Shown: positions 34,843 to 42,955 of the stretch, one piece after another
Numbering within the stretch: the first letter of the stretch is position 1
How the letters are laid out: each line of letters starts with the position of its first letter
Assembly: GCA_963836265.1 (NCBI GenBank)
Contig: CAWIIO010000005.1
Location: 248,001 to 312,000, forward strand
Reading direction: 5' to 3'
DNA: 64,000 nucleotides
Source: CAIWHR01 sp963836265
Lineage (GTDB): Bacteria > Pseudomonadota > Gammaproteobacteria > Burkholderiales > Casimicrobiaceae
Translations under genes and position numbers: made by a program
Notes under the pieces: model-generated
Databases searched by the model: none
What the model was told of the DNA's origin: nothing
The model's input: the letters and a program-made list of their open reading frames with translations, nothing else

Positions 34843-35766
34843 GTGAAAATCCTGCTGCAGATGCCGGGCCGCACGATCGACGAATGGCGGACCGAGCTCG
34901 CGCGCGCATTGCCCGAGGCCGAGATTGCGCTCTGGCCCGATGCCGCGGTGGCGACCGACTACACGCTCGTGTGGCGGCCGCCGGCGGAGGTGTTCGCGCG
35001 CATCCAGACCGGGAAAGCGATCTTCAACCTCGGCGCCGGTGTCGACGCGCTGCTGACGGTGCCGACGCTTCCAGCAGATGTGGCGGTGATCCGGCTCGAG
35101 GATGCGGGGATGGCGGAGCAGATGGTCGAATACGTGACGCTTGCCGTACTTCGCGCGTACCGCGAGATGGACGTCTACGGAGCGCAGCAGCACGCAGGGC
35201 GCTGGCAACCTCGGCGCCGCCTCGCCAAGGCGGATTTCGGCATCGGCATCCTGGGGCTCGGCGTTCTCGGCCAGTCGATCGCGGCAGCAGTCGCGGGTTT
35301 CGGTTTCCCGGTCGCCGGCTACAGTCGCCGTCCGAAAGGCCTGTCTTGCATCGCGACGTTTGCGGGACGCGCCTCGCTGCCGGCCTTTCTCGCACGCTCC
35401 CGGGTCCTCGTCTGTCTGTTGCCCTCGACCTCCGAAACCCGGGGAATCCTCGACCGCGCGACGCTCGCGTCGCTGCCGCAGGGCGCGCAGGTCGTCAACA
35501 TCGCGCGCGGCGACCTCGTCGTCGACGAGGACCTGGTCGCACTGCTCGATGCAGGACATCTCGCGGGCGCGACGCTCGACGTCTTCCGCGAGGAGCCGCT
35601 GCCGGCCGATCACCCGTTCTGGCATCATCCGCGAATCACGGTCACGCCGCACGTGTCCGCCGTCACGCTGATTGCGGAGGCGGTCGCGCAGGTTGCCGCC
35701 AAGATCCGGAGGATCGAGCGGGGGCAGACGGTCACCGGAGTTGTCGATCGGGTTCACGGCTATTGA
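34843..35766 (+). CDS. Glyoxylate/hydroxypyruvate reductase A-like D-2-hydroxyacid dehydrogenase
   Basis: This 307-residue NAD(P)-dependent 2-hydroxyacid dehydrogenase has the Rossmann motif GILGLGVLGQSIA (about residue 134). The catalytic arginine is in VVNIARGDLVVDEDL, the glutamate in DVFREEPLPADHPFW and the histidine in TPHVSAVT. It is most like GhrA, which reduces glyoxylate and hydroxypyruvate. It starts at GTG 33 bases after liuD, on the same strand as the liu genes, though it has no known step in leucine breakdown; it might reduce a branched 2-oxoacid such as ketoisocaproate. Confidence 0.85.
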   Translation: MKILLQMPGRTIDEWRTELARALPEAEIALWPDAAVATDYTLVWRPPAEVFARIQTGKAIFNLGAGVDALLTVPTLPADVAVIRLEDAGMAEQMVEYVTLAVLRAYREMDVYGAQQHAGRWQPRRRLAKADFGIGILGLGVLGQSIAAAVAGFGFPVAGYSRRPKGLSCIATFAGRASLPAFLARSRVLVCLLPSTSETRGILDRATLASLPQGAQVVNIARGDLVVDEDLVALLDAGHLAGATLDVFREEPLPADHPFWHHPRITVTPHVSAVTLIAEAVAQVAAKIRRIERGQTVTGVVDRVHGY

Positions 35767-35784
35767 GGCGATGGGCAAAGACGC

Positions 35785-36717
35785 ATGAGAGTGGAAACGA
35801 ATTTGCCGAGGCGCGTGCGTCTGGTCGAGGTCGGCCCGCGCGACGGGCTGCAGAACGAGAAGGCGATGGTGCCGACCGACGTGAAGGTTGCGCTGATCGA
35901 TCGCTTGACCGACGCAGGATTTCCGGCGATCGAGGCCACGGCGTTCGTCTCGCCGAAGTGGGTGCCGCAGATGGCCGATGCGGCCGAAGTGATGTCGCGG
36001 ATCCGGCGTAAGGCCGGAATTCGCTACCCGGTGCTGACGCCGAATATGAAGGGCTTCGAGGCCGCGCTCGCCACGAAGGCCGACGAGGTCGCGGTGTTCG
36101 TCGCGGCCTCCGAGACGTTTTCGCAGAAGAACATCAATTGCTCGATCGGCGAAAGCCTTGCGCGAGCGCGGCCGATCTTTGCCGCGGCGAAGGCGCGCGC
36201 CATTTGGGTCCGCGGTTACATTTCATGCGTGCTGGGATGCCCGTACGAAGGCGAGGTCGAGCCGGGCAAGGTCGCCGAGATCGCCGATGCGCTGTACCGA
36301 ATGGGCGCCTACGAAGTCTCGCTCGGCGACACGATCGGCGTCGGGACGGCGGGCAGGGCGAAAGCGCTCGTCGCCGCGGTCGCCGAGCGCGTACCGGTCG
36401 CGGCGCTCGCCGGGCATTTCCACGACACCTACGGCCAGGCGCTCGCGAACGTCTATGCGGCGATGGAAATGGGCGTGGCGACGTTCGATGCCTCCGTCGC
36501 CGGGCTGGGCGGCTGCCCGTACGCGAAAGGTGCCACCGGCAACGTCGCGAGCGAAGACGTCGTCTATCTGCTGGACGGCCTCGGCATCGAGACCGGCGTC
36601 GAGATGACGAAACTGCGCCTCGCGAGCCGCTACATTTCGCACGCGCTTGCCCGTCCGCCAGCCTCGCGCGTCGCCCGGGCGCTCGCGGCCAAGCAGCCGC
36701 TGCCGGACGAGGCGTGA
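35785..36717 (+). CDS. liuE: Hydroxymethylglutaryl-CoA lyase
   Basis: This TIM-barrel enzyme of 310 residues splits HMG-CoA into acetyl-CoA and acetoacetate, the last step of the leucine pathway. The barrel opens with VRLVEVGPRDGLQNEK. Metal and catalytic residues lie in AGHFHDTYGQALANVY, and the signature SVAGLGGCPYAKGATGNVASEDVVYLL contains the conserved active-site cysteine. It completes the set liuA, B, C, D and E within this cluster and begins 18 bases after the reductase. Confidence 0.95.
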   Translation: MRVETNLPRRVRLVEVGPRDGLQNEKAMVPTDVKVALIDRLTDAGFPAIEATAFVSPKWVPQMADAAEVMSRIRRKAGIRYPVLTPNMKGFEAALATKADEVAVFVAASETFSQKNINCSIGESLARARPIFAAAKARAIWVRGYISCVLGCPYEGEVEPGKVAEIADALYRMGAYEVSLGDTIGVGTAGRAKALVAAVAERVPVAALAGHFHDTYGQALANVYAAMEMGVATFDASVAGLGGCPYAKGATGNVASEDVVYLLDGLGIETGVEMTKLRLASRYISHALARPPASRVARALAAKQPLPDEA

Positions 36718-36796
36718 GCGCCGAACCGTCCCGAGACGAGGACTGCAGCGACCTCGGCGCTGCGGCGCCCGCTCGATGCGACGCAGCCGCGCACGC

Positions 36797-37021
36797 ATGA
36801 GTCCGCGCGACAACCAGCGAGTGGCTGCCGACGAGGTGCGATCGCCCTGCACCAGCGTGTGCGCGATCGATCCGGCGACGGGCTATTGCGCCGGCTGCTT
36901 CCGGACGCTCGACGAAATCGCGGCCTGGAGCGCGCTCGATGCTGCGGGCAAGCGCGCGGTGCTGATTCGCCTTCCCGCGCGCCGCGCCGCGTGCATTGAG
37001 CGATGGCGCAGCCTCCGATGA
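36797..37021 (+). CDS. DUF1289-family small cysteine protein
   Basis: This 74-residue protein has the family cysteine pattern SPCTSVCAIDPATGYCAGCFRTLDEIAAW, suggesting a small metal- or Fe-S-binding fold, and a C-terminal helix. The family has no established role and is often found beside unrelated metabolic genes. Its end overlaps the next gene by 19 bases. The ATG was chosen because it just precedes the conserved part. Confidence 0.8.
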   Translation: MSPRDNQRVAADEVRSPCTSVCAIDPATGYCAGCFRTLDEIAAWSALDAAGKRAVLIRLPARRAACIERWRSLR

Positions 37022-37707
37022 TCGCCGACTGGTACTTCGATTTCGTCTCGCCGTTCTCGTATCTGCAAAGCGAGCTGCTCGGCGGCCTCGCTCCCGCGAT
37101 CGCCGTGCGCTACAAGCCCGTGCTGTTCGCTGGATTGCTGGATGCCAACGGGCAGAAAGGGCCGGCGGAGATCCCGGCGAAGCGTGCGTTCACCTACCGC
37201 TTCTGCATCTGGCAGGCGCGCCGGCAGGGCATTGCGCTCAAGTTTCCGCCCGAGCACCCGTTCAATCCCCTGCCGCTGCTGCGCCTCGCGATCGCATGCG
37301 ACTGCACCGGCGCGGCGGTGCACAAGATTTTTCGTTTCGTCTGGCGCGACGGCCGGCTGCCGGACCTTCCGATCGAGTGGGCGGAGCTCGTGAGCGGGCT
37401 GGGCGTGCCGGATGCCGCGGCGCACGTCGCCTCGCCGAACGTTAAGGCCGCGCTTCGGCGCAACACCGACGAGGCGATCGCGCGCGGGGTGTTCGGCGTG
37501 CCGACGCTCGCGCTCGGTAACGAGCTGTTCTGGGGCGCCGATGCGACGGCGATGGCCGCCGACTATGTCGCCGCCGGGTGCCGCTTCGACGATCCGGAGT
37601 ACGCGCGCGTCGCCGCCCTTCCCATCGGTGCGGCGCGCAACCACGACGCGACAAGGCCGGCGCCGCGGGACAAGCGCAAGACCCGTATCGTCGGGACCGC
37701 GAGCTGA
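37003..37707 (+). CDS. 2-hydroxychromene-2-carboxylate isomerase-like DsbA-fold protein, second copy
   Basis: This 234-residue DsbA-fold protein has WYFDFVSPFSYLQSELL at the N-terminus, with serine at the active-site position, and ARGVFGVPTLALGNELFWGADA at the C-terminus, plus a basic tail. It belongs to the same family as the protein encoded at 28392 but is clearly diverged. The start overlaps the DUF1289 gene by 19 bases. It ends the plus-strand run of the cluster, converging with the CoA-transferase-like gene ten bases away. Substrate unknown. Confidence 0.85.
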   Translation: MAQPPMIADWYFDFVSPFSYLQSELLGGLAPAIAVRYKPVLFAGLLDANGQKGPAEIPAKRAFTYRFCIWQARRQGIALKFPPEHPFNPLPLLRLAIACDCTGAAVHKIFRFVWRDGRLPDLPIEWAELVSGLGVPDAAAHVASPNVKAALRRNTDEAIARGVFGVPTLALGNELFWGADATAMAADYVAAGCRFDDPEYARVAALPIGAARNHDATRPAPRDKRKTRIVGTAS

Positions 37708-37717
37708 CGCGGCGTGC

Positions 37718-38920
37718 TTAGAGGTGGTCGTCCGCGCTGCGGATGACCCCGGCCGCCGCGAGTTCGGCGATCGACGCATCGTCGTAACCCGCCTCGCGGA
37801 GCACCTCGGCGGTATGCTGTCCGTGCAAAGGTGCATCGCGCAGCACGGCAAAATCGTGGCCGCTGACCTTGAACGGCGGCGCGTACTGGCGCGTCCCGTC
37901 CGGCCGCGTGACGATCATCGCGCGCGCGGCGAACTGCGGGTCGACGAGCGCCTCGTCCAGCGTGTGGATCGGCGTCGCGCAGCAGTCGACGGCGGCGAAG
38001 CGTTCGGTCCAGTGCGCGAGCGGCGCGCGCGCGAACACGCGCTGCAACTCGCTTCGCACGCGATCGCCTTCGCTTCCTCGGGCGAGCCCGCGGTCGGCAA
38101 GGTCCGGGCGCTCGATCGCCGCACAAAGCGCCTTCCAGAACTTGTCCTCGAGCGCGCCAATGGCGAGCCAGCGTCCATCCTGCGTGCCGTAAACGCCGTA
38201 GCACGGGACGCCACCGGTCAGCAGGTCTTCGCCGCGCGGCAGCGTCCGGCCCCACTGGCTCAACGCAGCCAGTGCGAAAATGTTGTGCGCGAGCGCGGCG
38301 TCCGCCATCGCAACGTCGACGTAGCGCCCGCATCCGGTGCGCTGCGCGCCGACGAGCGCGCCCAGAATCGCGATCGCGGCCGGGGCGGCGCCGCCGAGCA
38401 GGTCGGCGATCTGCAGGTTGCAGAGCGCCGGCGGGCCGTCGCGCACGCCGGTCTGCTCGAGGACTCCGGCGTAGCCCAGGTAGTTGATGTCGTGCCCGGC
38501 CGCCATCGCGCGCGGACCCGTCTGCCCGTAGCCCGAGATCGACGCGTAGACGACGCGTGGGTTGATCGCGGCGATCGCTTCGTGATCCACGCCGAGACTC
38601 GCGACGACGCCCGGTCGAAACCCTTCGACAACGACGTCGGCGCGCTTCGCGAGCGCAAGGAACGCCGCGTGCCCGCGCGTGTCCTTGAGGTCGAGTGAAA
38701 CGCTGCGCTTGTTGCGGTTGACCGCGCGGTAGAACGCCGACACCGTTCCCGGAGGGGTGCCCAGTTGGCGCGCATAGTCGCCGGCGCGCGTATCCTCGAT
38801 CTTGACGACGTCGGCGCCGAGATCGGCCAGATAGAGCGTGCAGACGGGGCCCGGCAGCAGCCGCGTGAGATCGAGAACGCGGATCCCGGCGAGCGGGCCG
38901 GCCGGCGTTTTGTCACTCAC
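37718..38920 (-). CDS. CaiB/BaiF-family protein, probably alpha-methylacyl-CoA racemase
   Basis: This 400-residue type III CoA-transferase-fold protein opens with GIRVLDLTRLLPGPVCTLYLADLGADVVKIED. The motif GHDINYLGYAGVL with H143, and an aspartate 30 residues on (D173 in NLQIADLLGG), match the His/Asp base pair of alpha-methylacyl-CoA racemases rather than the single catalytic Asp of the transferases. A racemase would interconvert (R)- and (S)-2-methylacyl-CoA so that branched chains can be oxidised, which suits the neighbouring branched-chain cluster. The gene runs against the liu genes. CoA-transferase activity remains possible. Confidence 0.83.
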   Translation of the reverse strand: MSDKTPAGPLAGIRVLDLTRLLPGPVCTLYLADLGADVVKIEDTRAGDYARQLGTPPGTVSAFYRAVNRNKRSVSLDLKDTRGHAAFLALAKRADVVVEGFRPGVVASLGVDHEAIAAINPRVVYASISGYGQTGPRAMAAGHDINYLGYAGVLEQTGVRDGPPALCNLQIADLLGGAAPAAIAILGALVGAQRTGCGRYVDVAMADAALAHNIFALAALSQWGRTLPRGEDLLTGGVPCYGVYGTQDGRWLAIGALEDKFWKALCAAIERPDLADRGLARGSEGDRVRSELQRVFARAPLAHWTERFAAVDCCATPIHTLDEALVDPQFAARAMIVTRPDGTRQYAPPFKVSGHDFAVLRDAPLHGQHTAEVLREAGYDDASIAELAAAGVIRSADDHL

Positions 38921-39029
38921 GTCTTGGCCTCCGACACCCGCCGCAAGCTACGTTGCCAAACGGCGGCCTCATCGGTCGAGTCACCCGGCGCATCGCGCGC
39001 TCCACCCGCGCGGGCCACCTGCTCCAGGC

Positions 39030-39536
39030 TCACGCCGCCGGCGGAACCCGCATCGCGCGCGCGGCGGTGGTCTGCTTCAGGCGGAAGGCGAAGAGCTTCT
39101 TCGCGATGGTGGGGTCGGTCGCCGCAATCATCGCCACGGCGAACAAGCCGGCATTCGCGGCGCCCGCTTCGCCGATCGCGAACGTGGCGACCGGGATGCC
39201 CTTCGGCATCTGGACGATCGAGAACAGCGAGTCCTCGCCACGCAGGTATTTCGACGGTACCGGGACACCCAGCACCGGCACTGTCGTTTTGGCCGCGATG
39301 ACCCCCGCGAGGTGCGCTGCTCCCCCCGCGCCGGCGATGATGCAGCGCAGGCCGCGTGGCAGAGCGTCTTCGGCATACTCGAACGTATCGTCGGGCATCC
39401 GGTGCGCGGACATGACCCGCGCCTCATAGACGATACCGAACGCGTCCAATTGCGCAGCGGCGTGGCGCATGACGTCCCAGTCGCTGTCGCTGCCCATCAC
39501 GACGCCGACCAAGGGCGCGCTCTTGCGTTGTGCCAT
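39030..39536 (-). CDS. purE: N5-carboxyaminoimidazole ribonucleotide mutase
   Basis: This 168-residue enzyme of purine synthesis converts N5-CAIR to CAIR. It has VGVVMGSDSDWDVM, the catalytic histidine segment VMSAHRMPD and IAGAGGAAHLAGVIAAKT, all typical of class I PurE. The ATG at 39536 begins the conserved domain. No purK, the usual partner in PurE class I organisms, is found on either side in this window, so it must be elsewhere if present. Confidence 0.95.
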   Translation of the reverse strand: MAQRKSAPLVGVVMGSDSDWDVMRHAAAQLDAFGIVYEARVMSAHRMPDDTFEYAEDALPRGLRCIIAGAGGAAHLAGVIAAKTTVPVLGVPVPSKYLRGEDSLFSIVQMPKGIPVATFAIGEAGAANAGLFAVAMIAATDPTIAKKLFAFRLKQTTAARAMRVPPAA

Positions 39537-39717
39537 CGGGGGTCCTCCGCGGGGATCGGCGGGTCCGCGCGCCTGCCAACGATCAGCGCCCGGTGGCAAC
39601 GCCGGTTTTTGGCGCGCATTCTAGCACCCCGAACCGTCCCGTCGTGCGGCGGTCCGGCGACGGACTTTGACGAGCGTCCGCCGAACGGGTTGCCGAGATG
39701 CGCTCGCGTCGCCGACA

Positions 39718-41679
39718 ATGCGCACTGTGATCCCGTTGCCGACCGTTGCCGCCCGCATCCTGGCGCTTGCCGCCGGCTTCGCAGTCATCGCCGTCGCCGC
39801 GCCGGAGCCCTCGGACGCGGACTTTCTCGCCGCGAAGGCGGCATTCGAGCGCGGCGACCGCGCCAAGCTCGACCTCCTCGTCCCGAAGCTCGCCGGCCAC
39901 GTGCTCGAGCCCTATGCCGAGTACTGGCAAATCAAGGAGCGGCTGGACACCGCGAGCGACGACGAGGTCCGGGCATTTTTCGCGCGCTGGCCGGGTTCGC
40001 CGCCCGTTGACCGTTTGCGTGTCGAGTGGCTGAAATCGCTGGGCAAGCGGGGGCAGTGGGACACGTTCGGCGCCGAATATCCGGCGGCCGCGGACCAGGA
40101 TCTCGAGCTCGCCTGCTTCGGCATCCAGTATCGCCGCCAGCGCGACGATGCGGCACTCGCCGCGGCCAAGCCGCTGTGGTTCACCGGCCAATCGACCCCC
40201 GATGCCTGCGAGCCGCTCTTCGCAGCGCTGAGCGAAAGCGGCGACATTTCCCCGGCGGAGCGCCGTGCGCGCTTCCGATTGGCGGCCGAGGCCGGCAATG
40301 TCCGGCTCGCGCAATCGATTGCCGCCGACCTCCCTCCGGAGAGCCGGATCTCCGCGCGCGAATTCATCCGGGTGGAGCGCGATCCTGCGCGCGCGCTCGC
40401 GAAAGGCGAATTTGACTGGAAGCGCGAGGGCGGACGTGAGCTCGCGCTGTACGCGCTCGAGCGGGCGGCCCGGAAGGATGCCGCCGGTGTCCGGGCCGCA
40501 TGGGAAAAGCAGCGCGGGCGGCTGCCCGCCGCCGACCGCCTCTACGGCAACGCGCGGATCGCTTTCCATGCGGCGCGGCAGCTGAATCCGCAGGCCAACG
40601 ATTGGTTCCACGAGGCCGCGGAAGCACCTCTCACGAACGAGCAGCACGCGTGGCGAGTGCGCGCCGCGCTGCGCGCGGGGGCCTGGCCGGATGTCGAGAT
40701 CGCGATCGACGCGATGCCGCAGGCGCTCGCGCAGGAGCCCGCGTGGCGCTACTGGAAAGCGCGTGCGCTTGCGGTGTCGGGCCGTGCCGACGAGGCCAAC
40801 GCCATCTACGTCGCGCTCGCCCGCGACGGCGACTTCTACGGCGTGCTCGCCGCGGAGGCCCTCGGCGCGCATCCGGAACCGGTGACGAGCGCCTCGGAAC
40901 CGGGCGCCGCCGCGCTATCGGCATTCGCCGCGCAAGCGGGCGTGCGGCGCGCGCTCAAGCTCGCCGAGCTGGACATGCGCGCCGACTCGCGACGCGAGTG
41001 GTTCTATGTCGTGCGCGGACGCGACGACGAGGGGCTCCTGGTCGCCGCCCACTACGCACGACAGAAGGGCCTCTACGATCGGGCGATCAATACCGCGGAG
41101 CGAACCTTGGCGCGGCACGATTTCGGGCTTCGTTATCCGATGCCTTATCGCGAACATTTCGCCGAGGCCGCCCGCGAGCAGGAGGTCGACGAGGCGCTGC
41201 TGCTGGCCCTCGCGCGCCAGGAATCGCGGTTCGCCGCCGACATCGTGTCCGCCGCCGGCGCCGTCGGCCTGATGCAGTTGATGCCGCCGACCGCGCGCTG
41301 GGTCGCGAAGCGGATGGGCCGCGCCGATTACCGGCCCGCGCTGATTGCAGACGTCGCACTCAACACGCAGTTCGGTGCGTTCTACTTCAGGCATTGTCTT
41401 GATCGGCTGGAAGGGATGCCCGCGCTCGCGGCCGCCGCCTACAATGCGGGGCCGAATCGAGCGCAGCTGTGGCGCAACGGTGCTCCGCTCGAAGGGGCGA
41501 TCTGGGTCGAGTCGATTCCGTTCAACGAAACGCGCGACTACGTAAAGAAGGTGCTCGCCAACGCGATGTACTACGCCCGTGAGCTCAATCAGCCCTACGT
41601 GCCCCTGACGGTGCGCCTCGGCACGGTTCCACCGCGCGACAACGGCGACAACGCGGCGATTGCCGCGCAAGGGCAATGA
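39718..41679 (+). CDS. slt: Soluble lytic murein transglycosylase
   Basis: The 653-residue periplasmic enzyme cleaves the MurNAc-GlcNAc bond of peptidoglycan. A hydrophobic leader (residues 8-25) acts as signal. A long alpha-helical superhelix of the Slt70 kind follows to about residue 480, then the catalytic lysozyme-like domain with E502 in ALARQESRFA, then AAGAVGLMQLMPPTA and AAYNAGPNR. The ATG is preferred over an in-frame TTG 51 bases upstream because the signal peptide starts there. Its stop overlaps the next start as ATGA. Confidence 0.93.
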   Translation: MRTVIPLPTVAARILALAAGFAVIAVAAPEPSDADFLAAKAAFERGDRAKLDLLVPKLAGHVLEPYAEYWQIKERLDTASDDEVRAFFARWPGSPPVDRLRVEWLKSLGKRGQWDTFGAEYPAAADQDLELACFGIQYRRQRDDAALAAAKPLWFTGQSTPDACEPLFAALSESGDISPAERRARFRLAAEAGNVRLAQSIAADLPPESRISAREFIRVERDPARALAKGEFDWKREGGRELALYALERAARKDAAGVRAAWEKQRGRLPAADRLYGNARIAFHAARQLNPQANDWFHEAAEAPLTNEQHAWRVRAALRAGAWPDVEIAIDAMPQALAQEPAWRYWKARALAVSGRADEANAIYVALARDGDFYGVLAAEALGAHPEPVTSASEPGAAALSAFAAQAGVRRALKLAELDMRADSRREWFYVVRGRDDEGLLVAAHYARQKGLYDRAINTAERTLARHDFGLRYPMPYREHFAEAAREQEVDEALLLALARQESRFAADIVSAAGAVGLMQLMPPTARWVAKRMGRADYRPALIADVALNTQFGAFYFRHCLDRLEGMPALAAAAYNAGPNRAQLWRNGAPLEGAIWVESIPFNETRDYVKKVLANAMYYARELNQPYVPLTVRLGTVPPRDNGDNAAIAAQGQ

Positions 41680-42623
41680 CCGAGGTTCCGCCGCCGGTCG
41701 TGGTTCTCGGCGGCAGCGGCTTCGTCGGCCGTCACATCGTGAATCGATTGGCCGATGCCGGCCGTCGGGTCGTCGTGCCGACCCGCCGCCGCGACAATGC
41801 GCGGCATCTGTTCCTGCTGCCGACGGTCGACGTCGTCGAAGCCGACGTCCACGATCCGCCGACCCTCGATCGCCTCGTCGCGGGGGCGGCGGCGGTCATC
41901 AATCTCGTCGGCATCCTCAACGAAACGCGGGCTGCGACTTTCGCGCGCGCTCACGTCGAGCTGACGCGGCGCGTGATCGCCGCGTGTCGTGCAGCCGGCG
42001 CGCGGCGCTTGCTGCAGATGAGCGCGCTCAACGCCGATCCGGCGGGACCGAGCCGATACCAGCGCAGCAAGGGCGAGGCCGAGACGGCCGTTTCGGCCTC
42101 GGGCCTCGACTGGACGATCTTCGGGCCCTCGGTGATCTTCGGCCGCGAGGATTCGTTCCTCAACCTGTTCGCGAAGCTCGAGCGGCTCCTGCCGTTGATC
42201 GCGCTCGCGAGTGCGCAGACGAAGTTCCAGCCGGTGTACGTGGGCGACGTCGCCGCTTGCTTCGTGCGTGCGCTCGAGCTGCCGTCGACGATCGGTCAGA
42301 AGTACCCGCTGTGCGGGCCGGAGGTGTACACGCTGCGCGAGCTTGTCGCCTACGTCGGCAAGGTTACCGGCAGCGAACGTCCGATCATCACCCTCGGCCC
42401 CGGGCTCGGCCGGCTGCAGGCGCTCGCGCTGGAAATGCTGCCCGGGACGCTGATGAGCCGGGACAATCTCGCGTCGATGGAGAGGGACAGCGTCTGCGGG
42501 TGCGATTTTCCGGCGGTCTTCGGCGTCGAGCCGACGGCACTGTCGGCGATCGCGCCGACCTATCTCTCGCCCGCCGCCGAGCGCAGCCGCTACGACGCGA
42601 TTCGCACGACGAGCGGGCGCTAG
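41676..42623 (+). CDS. NDUFA9-like NAD(P)-binding protein of complex I type
   Basis: This atypical SDR of 315 residues has the dinucleotide motif VVVLGGSGFVGRHIVNRL, NLVGILNE and the YQRSKGEAE segment. It is the bacterial relative of the NDUFA9 accessory subunit of respiratory complex I; the bacterial role is not established. It is coupled to slt by an ATGA overlap. The TAG stop lies inside the CTAG that borders the inverted-repeat element, so insertion there duplicated the target and left the stop intact. Confidence 0.88.
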   Translation: MTEVPPPVVVLGGSGFVGRHIVNRLADAGRRVVVPTRRRDNARHLFLLPTVDVVEADVHDPPTLDRLVAGAAAVINLVGILNETRAATFARAHVELTRRVIAACRAAGARRLLQMSALNADPAGPSRYQRSKGEAETAVSASGLDWTIFGPSVIFGREDSFLNLFAKLERLLPLIALASAQTKFQPVYVGDVAACFVRALELPSTIGQKYPLCGPEVYTLRELVAYVGKVTGSERPIITLGPGLGRLQALALEMLPGTLMSRDNLASMERDSVCGCDFPAVFGVEPTALSAIAPTYLSPAAERSRYDAIRTTSGR

Positions 42624-42895
42624 GAGCCTGTCGGGCTTACTGTCGCGCATGCGCCGGAGGCGAGTTGGGCGCAGTTCAAGGCGCGCGTCCGAAGGCATAC
42701 CGGCAGTATGGCGAGGGCGCGCAACACCGAAATGCGCCCAACTCGCCCCCGTCCCTCCGGGTTGCTGCCAAAAAGCGCGTCCGCGTCGTTGCGAGTCTCG
42801 CGCATATTCCCGATATGGGCTTCGCCTCGCGCCTAGCCGCCATCGCTTTTTGGCCCAGCAACGCATGCGTGAGAGCAAGCCCGACAGGCTCCTAG
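42620..42895 (-). mobile_element. MITE-like inverted-repeat element, copy 2, with CTAG flanks
   Basis: A 268-base element (42624-42891), inverted relative to the copy at 19134, is bordered on each side by CTAG. By eye it is about nine-tenths identical to copy 1, with the same ends (GAGCCTGTCGGGCTT) and the same two hairpin arms. The left-hand arm as written pairs GGGCGCA (42667-42673) with TGCGCCC (42733-42739). In copy 1 the same stem reads GGGTGCA/TGCACCC, so one T-A pair is replaced by C-G on both sides. No open frame of note is present. Confidence 0.87.
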
Positions 42896-42955
42896 AGCCG
42901 GTCGCCCCGCCGCCCTTCCATTGCGCGGCGGCGGCGTTGCCGCTAACGTGAGCGG

